A DNA stretch of 36,238 nucleotides, taken from Basidiobolus heterosporus B8920. Lineage: Eukaryota > Basidiobolomycota > Basidiobolomycetes > Basidiobolales > Basidiobolaceae. The translations under genes and the position numbers were made by a program. The stretch covers positions 1-36,238 of the forward strand of contig JNET01026143.1 of assembly GCA_000697455.1 (NCBI GenBank), given 5' to 3'. This document shows positions 1 to 9,440 of this stretch, in pieces; within the stretch, counting starts at the first letter, position 1, and the number at the start of each line of letters is the position of its first letter. The notes beneath the pieces are model-generated. The model was not told the DNA's origin. It was given only the letters and a program-made list of their open reading frames with translations, and searched no databases.

Positions 1-1143
1 ATCACTTTCACCAATTAAACTTGTTTAGAAGGCCATGTAATCCAAGTACCTTCAAGTTAGTGAGAATACATTAAGCAAAGCCCTAATGTGACTTTTAGAT
101 ACAAAGCAATTGATAAGGATATGAAATAATGGTAAGTTCTAATACAAACAATCAGGTGTTAAGGTATGCAAATTTCCACAATTTTGACATCTTCAAGACA
201 ATTAAGCTATCTAGACACCATCATATTAGTGTTACATAATCTAAGCAAAGCCACCATACAAATCTTGGTAAATATAACATGGCTAACATCTAGTTTAAAT
301 AATCAGGTGCCTTATTGTATGATCATAGCTACTTAAGAGAGTATAGATACATTTGATTTTATTTCATTAGTACTATAATGAAAGTATAAGGATAGTATTG
401 TTTATCACAACCACAAAATTACAAGATATTTTGACTGTTGGATATTCACACAACAATGCATAGAATACAACCTACTTGTCACTGTGTAATATACTCCCAG
501 ATTTATATCAATAATAACTAGCTTAAGGCCATAATCCATTTGAAAATTTACATAAGATGATAGCAAATCTAGCAAAAAGGACAATATATCATTAGTATTT
601 ATGTAATTCAATAACTAATCAAGTGTTCAACTATATGAAGTTCAATATGTAGTATACAAGAAAGCTTGAAGATATTTAAGATTCTCTGACTGGTACTGTA
701 ATTGAAATATGTAGCCAGTAATATATACATGCTGCAAATTAGATAAGATGGCAACATGTTGGATTTGCCCAAAACTTATCAAAATGAATGTGACCAGATT
801 TCAATCAATGGTGACTAATTTATGGTGAAAACCTGTGTGAAAATTCTCATCAAAATAATAGAAAATCTAGCAACAATCATAATATGTGGTATATATATAT
901 AATATAGCATCTAGATGGTTTTATGACTGTGGCTAATCCACCTGATTTGGATCTGATTCTTGTACGTGCAACCTTAATTGTCATTGGAATGTTGTAAAAT
1001 AGAGATTTCCAGTTCCACACGTTTACTGTAGTGTTACATGGTATGAGGAAGGTGGAAGGAATGATCACAAGATTAGACCATCTACTTTATCTATCCCACC
1101 TTGCTCTTCCTTTAGTGATTGCAAGGTTAACAGCACAGAAGAT
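1..1143. other. AT-rich stretch with no recognised gene
   Basis: No protein family is recognisable on either strand. The open frames present (for example minus 405-611 and 877-1068) are about 60-70 codons, AT-rich in codon use and lack recognisable motifs. A short TA microsatellite lies near 889-905. The last 100 bases upstream of 1144 are the likely promoter and leader of the following gene. The stretch may hold decayed transposon sequence, like the right end of the window, but no motif proves it. Confidence 0.5.
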
Positions 1144-1953
1144 ATGGCGGCCATCAACACAAGAAAGACACCTTATATAATATGGATTTTTGCAAACATT
1201 GTTTTCCTGGTATTAGCCATGATTTTCATTAACAGCCGGAGTCAAACTGTAAGAGTACTTGTACCAACTTACAAGTATATTCCTCAGAAAACCTTTGCAA
1301 ATGTAGAGTCTAAAGAGTTACTAAACGATACCAACCTTATTGGATTTTGTAAACATAAGACCAAATTGAAGCATATCCTATTCATGTTCATCACTGAAAA
1401 GACCGATACAAGGTTCTACTATGACCAAAAGTTGGAAGAATATCTGGTGTTTGTTATTGAACCAACTTGGACTTGTCCTGAGTCTTCTTGCTGCCTCAAA
1501 CTTCAAAATCATTACGAATATTTAACACTCGATTCAAAAGTACATGAGACCATGCAAACTTTGTTGGTGAGCTTTCCGTTAATGACTTCGGTGACTAAAC
1601 TGGACGATGATGCCTATGTCAACTATGACTACCTTCAAGGAATCCTCACCCAAATGGATGTCAATACTTATGCCGGCATCATGTGTGAATGGGATGGTGA
1701 ACTAAAGGTAGAGTTCACCTATGCTACTGGACGACTCTACAGTCTAGGCAGGAACACGCTCAACTGTGTCAATGAGAACTTCAACCGGTCCAAAGACCTA
1801 GGAATTCCAGCAGAAGATGCAAGAGTGGGACTAACAATTCATCGATCTTGTCAAAATACCACCATTATGAATCTATTAGATGACAAAGATAATATCTACC
1901 ATAAATACTACACTAGAAAAAACAAAAATATTGACCTATACTATGGACAATGA
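1144..1953 (+). CDS. GT31-like (beta-1,3-galactosyltransferase/fringe-type) glycosyltransferase
   Basis: Single-exon gene of 269 aa. Residues 11-30 form one hydrophobic segment after a short basic N-terminus, which is the type II Golgi membrane topology of GT31 enzymes. The core carries KLDDDAYVNYDYL (acidic triplet at about 154-156, the metal/UDP-sugar DxD site) and later EDARVGL (E224-D225), matching the conserved EDVxxG element. Family knowledge predicts transfer of a hexose from a UDP-sugar onto a glycan in the Golgi lumen; the acceptor cannot be told. It is shorter than animal GT31 enzymes (over 300 aa), and the usual N-terminal RxxxRxTW element is not evident, so it is a divergent member. 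The start ATGGCGGCC has a good context. Its stop lies 43 bases from the stop of the convergent kinase gene. Confidence 0.62.
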   Translation: MAAINTRKTPYIIWIFANIVFLVLAMIFINSRSQTVRVLVPTYKYIPQKTFANVESKELLNDTNLIGFCKHKTKLKHILFMFITEKTDTRFYYDQKLEEYLVFVIEPTWTCPESSCCLKLQNHYEYLTLDSKVHETMQTLLVSFPLMTSVTKLDDDAYVNYDYLQGILTQMDVNTYAGIMCEWDGELKVEFTYATGRLYSLGRNTLNCVNENFNRSKDLGIPAEDARVGLTIHRSCQNTTIMNLLDDKDNIYHKYYTRKNKNIDLYYGQ

Positions 1954-1983
1954 GTGGATATTGAGTGGATATTGAATGGATAT
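1951..1983 (+). repeat. Triplicate 11-bp repeat starting at the stop codon
   Basis: Three units of TGAGTGGATAT (the third is TGAATGGATAT) run head to tail. The first TGA is the stop codon of the glycosyltransferase. Because the period is 11, the three TGA triplets fall in all three reading frames. Confidence 0.85.
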
Positions 1984-1989
1984 AATAAA
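1984..1989 (+). terminator. AATAAA polyadenylation signal of the GT31-like gene
   Basis: AATAAA follows the stop by about 30 bases and lies directly after the 11-bp repeats, within the short gap before the convergent kinase stop. Confidence 0.5.
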
Positions 1990-1996
1990 AATCAGT

Positions 1997-4168
1997 TCAT
2001 TGATTTGTTGGGTTACGAAATCTTAATAGTGATGACAACTCGGTTGAGGATACACATTTCTTTAGAAACTCATGTTCAAGTAATTCTGCTGAAGTGGCTC
2101 TACTCTGAACATCCACACATAAACATTCAGCAAGAAATGATTTGAACTCTTGACTGAGTAGTTCGGGTCGTTTAAGGGTAGGTGTACCATTGGTAGCGAT
2201 TAAATAAAGTGCTTTTAGGGGCTCTTCATCTAGATATGGTGGTTCATTCTCTATCATCTCGATAGCCATGATACCAAGGGACCAGATGTCAACCTTGGCT
2301 CCGTATTCCTTCTGTTTGACTACCTCTGGGGCCATCCAATAAGGGGTGCCTACCATTGTGGCTCGCTTGTTTTTCTGTTCGGTGAGTTTAGCGCAGAAGC
2401 CAAAGTCAGCTGATGATGTTAATATCAAGAAGTGTGGTTAGGGTAGGGTAGGGTAGAATAGGCCAAGGTTAAGAGAGGAACAAGACTTACTGATCTTCAC
2501 GCTCCCGTCGAAGTCGAGTAAGACATTGTCACTCTTGATATCTCGATGAATGATGCTTTGATTGTGCAGATGAAGAAGTCCTCTACATGTCTGTAGACAA
2601 AGCTTAACGTAGCGCAATGGTTAACAAAGGTAAATTAGATAACTTACCTCGCGACATATCGTGGCGATTTGCCCTTCAGTGAGTGAGTTATTGTCGATGA
2701 TTTCAGTGAGTGCCCCACCCTCCATATATTCCATGATGACCCATAGCTCGTTGGTATTCACCAGGTAACTGTCCAAGTAGTTGACGATATTGGGATGCTG
2801 CGCCTCTTTCATCACCAATATTTCATTGACAATCAACTCCTTCCTTGGTTGATGCGCCAAATCCATCTGCTTTATAGCCACCCGTTTGTTGTTGGACAGT
2901 GAACGAGCAACGTATACCGAGCCAGAGGCCCTATAAGGATGGATTTAGTTGGGAGAGGTAATGGGCGTTGAGATACTTGGAGTTTACCCTTGGCCAATCT
3001 TCTTGATTTTCAAGTAGAGATTTGTTGGATCTCCTTTGCACACGACAGTCTCTAAGTCAACCGAAAATAAGTGACAAATCTACTCGAGAAAATCCATTTT
3101 ACTTACTCAGTTTCTCTATGATTTGAGCCTCGGATAGTGTGGAAAGTCTTTGTTCCTTGGCTTTGGGAGCTGGTTTACTTGGGGTATCAATGGACGGAGC
3201 CTCTTTGGCTGGCGGAAGTTTAAATGTAGGTGATGGCTAATTCAAGTCAGTTAAATGTTGCTTGATGATTAATGAAATTGCTGACTTACGCCAGTTGGAG
3301 GAGTGGGTAATCCACTGGAGGCTTTCGGAGAGGGTGGTGGACGATGTTGTTTCTAAAAGGATGAGTTATAAGCCTCGGATAGTGTGAGCTTAATTGACTT
3401 AGTGATGAGTACCGGTGGTAATAATCTCGCCCATTTCTCTTGACCAGTGTAATCGTCATTGTGTTGCGTTTGGTCAGTGTAAAATTCAAGTGCTTGTAGT
3501 ACTGCTTGAGGATTGTTGGTGTAATCTTCACGCGTAATAGCCGAGGAGGATAACAACTTCACCCATTGCTCAGGAAGGCCCTGAATAGGTGGATTTTACC
3601 TGACTTAGTGGTCATTTTATCAATAGCTAAGCAATGAACGTACGGTAAACATTCCAGTATTAGCGTCAAAATCAACGTGTACTCTATGTTGAAAATTGGT
3701 CGGGTTAGAGACACCCATCAGTGGAGAACGCTGAATGGGAAAAAGACTTTAGAAAGTATTTAGAGGATATGGATGGAAGGAGAAAGTTACTTGGTAAATG
3801 GCGTCCATCCAGGAATATATCTCCTCGTCACTTTTACAGGATAAATAATAGGTACGATCTTTGGTGATAATTTCGAAGCAGTATGGTTTAAGATCGGTTC
3901 GGTTCACTCCAGATATTTCTTTGAGGAATATCAGGGCAACGGGTTGAGGTGAAGTCTATAAAGGTTTTATCCAAAGAAAGAGGAGAAGCCATGAGTTTAA
4001 CGAATCATCAGAAAATGGTAGTACAGTGAGTCTTAGTAAGCTCCCCACCTCGTTTCTATGAAAGGTCAAAGTCATCTCACGAAGCAGCACCCAACGCTTC
4101 GACCATATCCATGCTCTCAAACCTTCTTCTTTAAGGGATAAGTGGCCCTTTTTAATTACAGTAGACAT
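1997..4168 (-). CDS. CLA4: Cla4-type p21-activated kinase (PH-CRIB-Ste20 kinase)
   Basis: Ten exons on the minus strand: 4168-4049, 3955-3791, 3730-3644, 3580-3413, 3352-3290, 3236-3107, 3051-2988, 2930-2648, 2590-2491, 2409-1997. They give 530 aa. Residues about 1-95 form a PH domain ([22 protein letters not shown]). A CRIB motif follows ([16 protein letters not shown]), split by introns before [11 protein letters not shown] Pro/Lys-rich linker leads to a Ste20-family kinase domain with the glycine loop [34 protein letters not shown] and GTPYWMAPE, all catalytic residues intact. PH plus CRIB is the Cla4/Skm1 architecture, as opposed to Ste20. Family knowledge: a Cdc42-GTP effector at sites of polarised growth and septin assembly. 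The start is the first ATG that leaves a complete PH domain. Introns are 53-93 nt. Confidence 0.93.
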
Positions 4169-4560
4169 AAATAACACAATGAAAGCTAAGTACAATGAAG
4201 AATAAGTACACCACGAAATACAAAATAGGAGAAAAAGCACTTGGTCAGAAGATAGTTACTTTTGTGGACATAGAAGCCTTTAGGTACGTATCATTTGAGA
4301 GGTTGATTTTAGCTGCTACATTGAAAATCCGATCACACACAAATGACTGTTACTCTGTAGGATCCACTGATTTATGCTAACTTTGCTTAATTCATGAGCC
4401 GATTAAACAATAGAGGGTGAGGGTGAGGGTAGGGTGAGGGTGAGAGCCATGAACAAAAAATCTACGAGATTGGGAAGCTGCGAGTTTTATTATTAAGTAA
4501 ACATGGGAATTCTATTTTACAATAATTTTACAGGGAAATCATGGGAATCAATAACTATCA
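4169..4560. other. Intergenic: kinase promoter and desaturase 3' region
   Basis: Both neighbours read leftwards, so this stretch holds the 3' UTR of the desaturase and the promoter of the PAK gene. An AATAAAA-like signal on the minus strand lies near 4485-4493. A G-run array at 4415-4443 is listed separately. No gene is seen. Confidence 0.6.
4415..4443 (+). repeat. GGGTGA repeat, potential G-quadruplex
   Basis: Five GGG runs spaced by TGA, TGA, TA and TGA meet the usual G-quadruplex pattern on the plus strand. It sits about 120 bases past the desaturase stop and about 250 bases upstream of the PAK start. Confidence 0.75.
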
Positions 4561-6006
4561 TTACTCTACGTGAACATGACTGCGTGCCTCATGTGCGGCC
4601 ACCTTCATGATGAAGGAGACCTGATTAGCGACATCCCGAAGGGAACCAATAACGATTCCATTCCCTTTGATGAAGCCGTAGTTATGATACTCCAGGCTAA
4701 CCTCTTTACAGAACTCTTCAACAAGTGGCTGAACCTTTCTCAAGTTATGTCTGGGCACTCGAGGGAATAGGTGATGGATTGTTTGGAATTGAAGACCTCC
4801 ATGGAACCAGTCAAACCAGACGGGACAGTCAACATCCATAGTAGTACGTAGCTGACGGGAAGCAAAGCTTTCGTCAGGTCCATGATCATCAGTGGACATC
4901 CCGTAGTGTGATAATGTGATCTGAACATGAAGCATCATGGTAAAGACGTGAGATACCATGACGTACATGAAAATCATTCCCCAGCTTGGAAGAAACGAAA
5001 CCAGGTACGAATACCACGTATAGAAGAAGGCCATTCCCAGTAGTTCCCACTTGCGAAGTGGTGCATGCTCGTCGGTGAGTAGGAAAATAAACCCTTGTAC
5101 ATAAAGATTAAAGCGGCCAAAGCAAAGAATCGGGTAATAAAGATAATGCTGAATTGAGATCAGGACTCTAGAGGCACCATCGAATACCAGCACTTTGTTA
5201 TGGTAAGTGGAGAACAGGTTGTTGAAGAATTTTGAAGTGACTGCGAAGAACGGTAGAAGTTGGATATCCGGGTCGTGCTCTGGATGATTAGTGATGATGT
5301 GATGAACGTTGTGGCTCTTCTTCCACCATCCAATCGATAAGCCACCCAAATAATCACCCAAGAGAATACCAATGATACTGTCGTACTTCATATTTTGGGT
5401 GATTTCATTGTGGCCAGCGTCATGCGCGCAGAATGCACTTTGATGCCAGACGAAGGCATTGGCAAGGGCAGCAATAAGATAATTCCAGTAAGTTTTAGGG
5501 CCCCAGATAATCAACGTTACCATGATCGCAAATGCGATGGTACAACGAAGCGCTTCCCAGGCGTAACAAACATAGTTTGTTTTGTAAAGTCCCTGAGCAC
5601 GGATTCTAGCATCAAGACGCTTGTAAGCGGATGAGATGCCCTGTTGAGTCTTCAGATCAGAATCAGTATGAGAAACTGGAAAAGGATCCTCCACTAAATC
5701 ACCGATATAGAAATGCTTCATCTTTTTGGTAAGAACCCATTCAGGATGCATTGCTCGGACAACGTCAGTTGCATCTTTTCCAAGCATATGTCTAACTGCA
5801 AGCTCACCACCAGGATGATGCTTGATCCACTTGTTCAGTTTATAGACCTGGTTGTCGTAAACAATTAGAATCTCTCCATTTTGAACACGGGTTCTTACTT
5901 CAGTCATGGTCAGCGAAGGAAGGCATCGCGTAGACACTGGATGTGCAAGCATGGTCTCGAAAGACTGAGGAGGAGACATTGGTAAGGAGAGATTAGAGAG
6001 AAACAT
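4561..6006 (-). CDS. Cytochrome b5-fused front-end desaturase (probable delta-8 sphingolipid desaturase)
   Basis: Single exon, 481 aa. An N-terminal cytochrome b5 domain (about 32-105) holds the heme motif HPGG at 64-67, with a second heme histidine near 87 (MHPEW). The membrane desaturase domain has three histidine boxes: HDAGH (195-199), HNVHH (232-236) and QTIHH (408-412). The Gln in place of the first His of box three marks front-end desaturases. Hydrophobic pairs around 155-190 and 325-365 fit a four-helix ER membrane enzyme. The b5 fusion and the FPRVPRHNLR context fit fungal delta-8 sphingolipid desaturases, which insert the (E)-8 double bond in the long-chain base of glucosylceramide; delta-6 or delta-5 fatty acid desaturases are the alternative. 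Further in-frame ATGs lie at codons 10, 19 and 34, so the start could be slightly later. Confidence 0.88.
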   Translation of the reverse strand: MFLSNLSLPMSPPQSFETMLAHPVSTRCLPSLTMTEVRTRVQNGEILIVYDNQVYKLNKWIKHHPGGELAVRHMLGKDATDVVRAMHPEWVLTKKMKHFYIGDLVEDPFPVSHTDSDLKTQQGISSAYKRLDARIRAQGLYKTNYVCYAWEALRCTIAFAIMVTLIIWGPKTYWNYLIAALANAFVWHQSAFCAHDAGHNEITQNMKYDSIIGILLGDYLGGLSIGWWKKSHNVHHIITNHPEHDPDIQLLPFFAVTSKFFNNLFSTYHNKVLVFDGASRVLISIQHYLYYPILCFGRFNLYVQGFIFLLTDEHAPLRKWELLGMAFFYTWYSYLVSFLPSWGMIFMYVMVSHVFTMMLHVQITLSHYGMSTDDHGPDESFASRQLRTTMDVDCPVWFDWFHGGLQFQTIHHLFPRVPRHNLRKVQPLVEEFCKEVSLEYHNYGFIKGNGIVIGSLRDVANQVSFIMKVAAHEARSHVHVE

Positions 6007-6898
6007 TAACTTGGTAGTGAGTTTTATTCCAATTTACTACTACCAGTTGGCCAATCGTTCATCTGTGTCACGGTTGAGGGTGGTGTATGAGAAACTCTAT
6101 TAAAAAATCCCAAAGAGGAAGCCTTCGAAATAAGCTCACAACTCTAATTAAGAAGGATTACTACCACCAGATGACTGGGCTACCTCAGCTGGGCTATCTT
6201 AGCTGGGTAATCTCTCCTAAATCCGATCATCTACTACGTTGTGTCGATGTACTGCGTCCAAATAGATGACTACTACAAGAGAAACATTTAGCATAACACA
6301 GCCAAGACATTTGATTATGAGTGATTGTAACCAAAACGGAAAAGTGAGCGCACAAACCCATAACTCAACTACCACTCGATAGCAACTGCACAACCACCAC
6401 ACTCCAAGAAACAATCTATATTGGCTGATTGGAAGGTACACAGAAAGATTCTTTCTTTTCTGTATGGGCTCGGGTATCGGCACAAACGAATGAATATGGT
6501 TTCGAATAAATTACATGATCATTTACCTAATTTCCATAAATAGAAAGCTATACAGAAACCTCCAGCAGTGGTATTACAAAGGTTTTTGTCACCATCAAGC
6601 ACAGTTTAGGGAATGCCAAGCACTCAATTAGTGATTTATTCAAATTGACTAAGTATCTGACTAAATTCATGATTAAAATGATACTTAGATATCGGTGGGT
6701 AAGATTTCCCCTCAAGTATATAATCACTGGGAACACTCAAATTCAAATTCATCATTAATACCATCATCAAGAATATCATGTAGCTCTCTGTTTCTTGACG
6801 ATTCGTATTTTTACCTTATTTTACACTAGTGAAAGTAACTCCTTCCTTCCTTTCCTGCACTTTTGTTTTCTCTTATTTAAGCTACATAAACACATAGC
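6007..6898. promoter_or_regulatory. Divergent intergenic region between desaturase and PP6
   Basis: About 890 bases separate two genes pointing away from each other, so both promoters must lie here. The last 60 bases before 6899 are pyrimidine-rich (runs of CCTT), as in many fungal core promoters. Open frames on the minus strand (6217-6483, 6548-6736) show no family motifs and are not called as genes. A 14-nt tandem repeat at 6177-6218 is listed separately. Confidence 0.5.
6177..6218 (+). repeat. Imperfect 14-nt tandem repeat, three units
   Basis: Units GGGCTACCTCAGCT, GGGCTATCTTAGCT and a diverged GGGTAATCTCTCCT lie head to tail in the desaturase upstream region. The function is unknown; a duplicated activator site is one possibility. 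Confidence 0.6.
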
Positions 6899-8300
6899 AT
6901 GGGTTGTCCTGAGGAATGGTTGGATACGGTTCTAGAATGTAAGCACCTATCTGAACAAGATATGAAAAAACTTTGTGAACTGGTAATTGTGCTTCTGTTA
7001 AACTCTCACTTTGGCCTTCTAGAGGAATTCGGGAGGATTCTTGTATTAAGAGAGCCTACTCTGCCTTTGAAACTTTACTGATTTTTGTGCTTTTTTTCTG
7101 TTGGGGAAAACGGGATTCTACTCATCAGGTTAAAGAATTATTGATGGAAGAGTCTAATGTTCAACCAGTTCATTCTCCTGTCACTGTTTGTGGAGATATA
7201 CACGGACAGTTCTACGATCTAAAAGAGTTGTTTCGTGTTGGTGGGGAGATTCCTGAAACGAATTACATTTTCATGGTATAGTAGACAGGTTTATGTTAAA
7301 ATATTCAGTATTCTCGCGTGTTCTGTAACTCACTTAACTTTGTAGGGGGATTTTGTAGATCGAGGTTATTATAGTCTAGAAACTTTCACTTTATTAATGG
7401 TGTTGAAAGCACGATACCCCGACAAGATTACCTTGCTACGCGGTAACCACGAGAGCCGACAGATCACTCAGGTTTACGGCTTCTATGGTACTACAGTTTG
7501 CCCCTTCGTGACTGGGTAACGACCTTCTCACCATCTTCATTCTTTACTCTTCAGATGAATGTCAAACAAAATATGGAAACGCTAACGTTTGGAAGTATTG
7601 TTGCCAAGTATTTGATTATCTGACCGTGGCTGCGGTAATTGAATTCCCACCTATTTAACATTATCAATTCAAGCATCCAAGACCATGGAACTAAACACCA
7701 GATTGATTAGATCATTGATGGAAGTATTTTGTGTGTTCACGGGGGACTTTCCCCTGATGTCAGAACTCTTGACCAAATCAGGACAATACAACGATGCCAA
7801 GAGATCCCGCACGAAGGCTCTTTTTGTGGTAAGTTCTGTGTGCACCGGCTTATCTGGGAGCCTTTCTCATTCCATTTTCATTAGATCTGATGTGGTCGGA
7901 TCCAGAGGAGATAGACGGATGGGCAGTAAGCCCAAGAGGCGCAGGGTGGCTGTTTGGGGGCAGAGTCACCAGCGAGGTAAGAGACACCACATCGGCATCG
8001 TTTGTTACTTCATTCGCTTAGTTTGATGTCTGTTAGTTCAACCATGTGAATGGGCTCAACCTGATTGCTCGTGCGCATCAGCTTGTCCAGGAAGGCTACA
8101 AGTTCATGTTCCCTGATGAGAATCTGGTCACCGTGTGGTCCGCACCCAACTATTGTTATCGTTGTGGAAACGTGGCTAGCATTATGCAGGTGAAGGATCA
8201 TTCAGTTGTCGACGAGAGGAGTTTCAAAATATTTGAAGCAGTTCCGGACCAGGAACGCACTGCGCCTGCTAGGACAGGTGGCACCCCATATTTCCTATGA
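6899..8300 (+). CDS. SIT4: PP6/Sit4-type serine/threonine phosphatase catalytic subunit
   Basis: Seven exons: 6899-6982, 7129-7275, 7346-7487, 7555-7634, 7711-7828, 7885-7976, 8037-8300. They give 308 aa, the normal PP2A-family length. All phosphoesterase motifs are intact: [49 protein letters not shown]-like [29 protein letters not shown] and the C-terminal TPYFL point to PP6/Sit4 more than to PP2A (DYFL) or PP4. The TPYFL tail is the methylated carboxyl terminus in this family. Family knowledge: metal-dependent dephosphorylation with SAPS regulatory subunits, controlling G1/S entry, TOR output and traffic. Every intron has GT-AG ends, and splicing restores the family sequence without gaps. 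Confidence 0.93.
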
Positions 8301-8310
8301 TCATACATAC

Positions 8311-8316
8311 AATAAA
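8311..8316 (+). terminator. AATAAA polyadenylation signal of the PP6 gene
   Basis: AATAAA lies 11 bases after the PP6 stop codon and is followed by a T-rich stretch. Confidence 0.5.
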
Positions 8317-8360
8317 AGGGTTTTGTAGAAATGTTCTTTTACTTTATTCACATTAATAAT

Positions 8361-8486
8361 ATGCGACGAGGAGCAGGTCCAACTACGGAGATTAAGGTGG
8401 GAAAAGAGGCTGATTATGATCATTTGATACCCCCTTTGATGCTACCTAGGCGTAGAGAAGAGAAGGCTGGCAGGGATAGTAAGTAA
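8361..8486 (+). CDS. Small hypothetical ORF, possibly first exon of a spliced gene
   Basis: A 41-codon frame opens 60 bases after the PP6 stop with MRRGAGPTTEIKVG and is basic (LMLPRRREEK). A GTAAGT donor sits at its end (about 8479). If it is joined to an AG near 8563, the frame continues to a TAA near 8716, giving about 90 aa that end in an arginine-rich tail. That second part would overlap, antisense, the end of the RNase-kappa-like gene. No family is recognised. It could equally be 3' UTR sequence of PP6. Confidence 0.22.
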   Translation: MRRGAGPTTEIKVGKEADYDHLIPPLMLPRRREEKAGRDSK

Positions 8487-8645
8487 GGTTCAAAAATAAT
8501 CCAAGGGAAGATGGGGATTCATCTACTGAATATTGATAATTGATGATTGTTCTGAGCTATTTTAGTCTCTATGTTGCTTCTTGTGAAGCCAGGTCTAATG
8601 AAGAAAGGAAACCGATTAGTCGTCTAGAATACAAGTCAAATGAAG

Positions 8646-8944
8646 CTAGCATAACTCTTGGCGTACCTGACAAAGTGACAATACTAAGAAGGCGGCGTAG
8701 ATTCCAGCAGCGATAAAGCAGCCTAAGGCAACGGCCTGGGGATCTTTAGGAGCCTTTTCACCTTCAGTGAGTTCGTGAACCTCGATTTTAAAGAGAGCAC
8801 CAAGAACAACCTAGTTGATACATGAATATGGTTTCTTTGGAGGTTTTCAGGTCACAAAGTATTACTCACCAGGAAAACAATACCAATAACGCTTAGTATA
8901 CTGCAGCATATAGCACAGGCTGGAGGACAGAAGGCTAACTTCAT
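8646..8944 (-). CDS. RNase kappa-like / V-ATPase V0 subunit f family small membrane protein
   Basis: Two exons on the minus strand, 8944-8870 and 8810-8646, give 79 aa. Exon 1 encodes MKLAFCPPACAICCSI and a first membrane helix ending GIVFL. Exon 2 encodes a short extramembrane loop with GEKAPKDP, then a second helix containing CFIAAGIYAAF and SLCQVRQELC. The NCFIAAGLY...FCQVR pattern at the second helix is the signature of metazoan RNASEK. RNASEK proteins are subunit f of the V-ATPase membrane sector and act in endosome or vacuole acidification. A GTACGC donor after CAG near the end allows an alternative 3' splice; the unspliced reading matches the family better. It is too short for ordinary ORF cut-offs. 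Confidence 0.72.
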
Positions 8945-9440
8945 GACGAGTACAAGAGGAAGGGGTATAACGAGCGGGTGGTAGTGACTGAGTTACCAAG
9001 GAGTGAACCTGAAGTACGAGTCTTGACTACAAAGTGGCTAAAAGTAAGTACCAATTAAAGGCCCCTTAAAATTCCATTCTGGAATTGTAGGAAATTCCAA
9101 CACATGCCCCAGTTTTGCCACATAGATTGACTCCAGGGAAAATCAAGAAATATGTATATAAATGTACATGAAAAGCTTATTTCAAGTCAAGTGTTGTCCA
9201 AGTAGTCTTCTGTTTGATCCACGCACTTCAACCAGATATTTGTTGATTGTTTATTTAATGCCACATCTTTAATTAACCCTGGGATTAAGCTCATCTTCGA
9301 GTAACCTTCCATATATTGGTGTTACTATCACTGTTTAAGCAATTAAGTTGCTATCATTGTTTAAGCACAGTGTACACTTTGGTTTATCTACTGTCATATG
9401 TATCTTAGTCATCATGAATAGCGAGGTTGTCTGCTAGGGG
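8945..9440. promoter_or_regulatory. Divergent promoter region, RNASEK-like and TIGAR-like genes
   Basis: About 500 bases between two starts facing away from each other. No coding motif is seen. Two near-identical phrases, GTTTAAGCA-AATTAAG and GTTTAAGCACAG, lie around 9330-9370. The region just before 9441 carries an upstream ORF, listed separately. Confidence 0.5.
9414..9437 (+). promoter_or_regulatory. Upstream ORF (7 codons) ending 3 nt before the main ATG
   Basis: ATG at 9414 opens a frame reading MNSEVVC and stops with TAG at 9435-9437. It is in the same frame as the phosphatase ATG at 9441, and only GGG lies between. If the transcript begins upstream of 9414, ribosomes must reinitiate or leak past it, perhaps to the in-frame ATG at 9480. 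Confidence 0.4.

Noticed and set aside
405-1068. Two minus-strand frames (68 and 63 codons) left of the glycosyltransferase
   Set aside because: No family motif, AT-biased codons, no splice context; likely chance frames.
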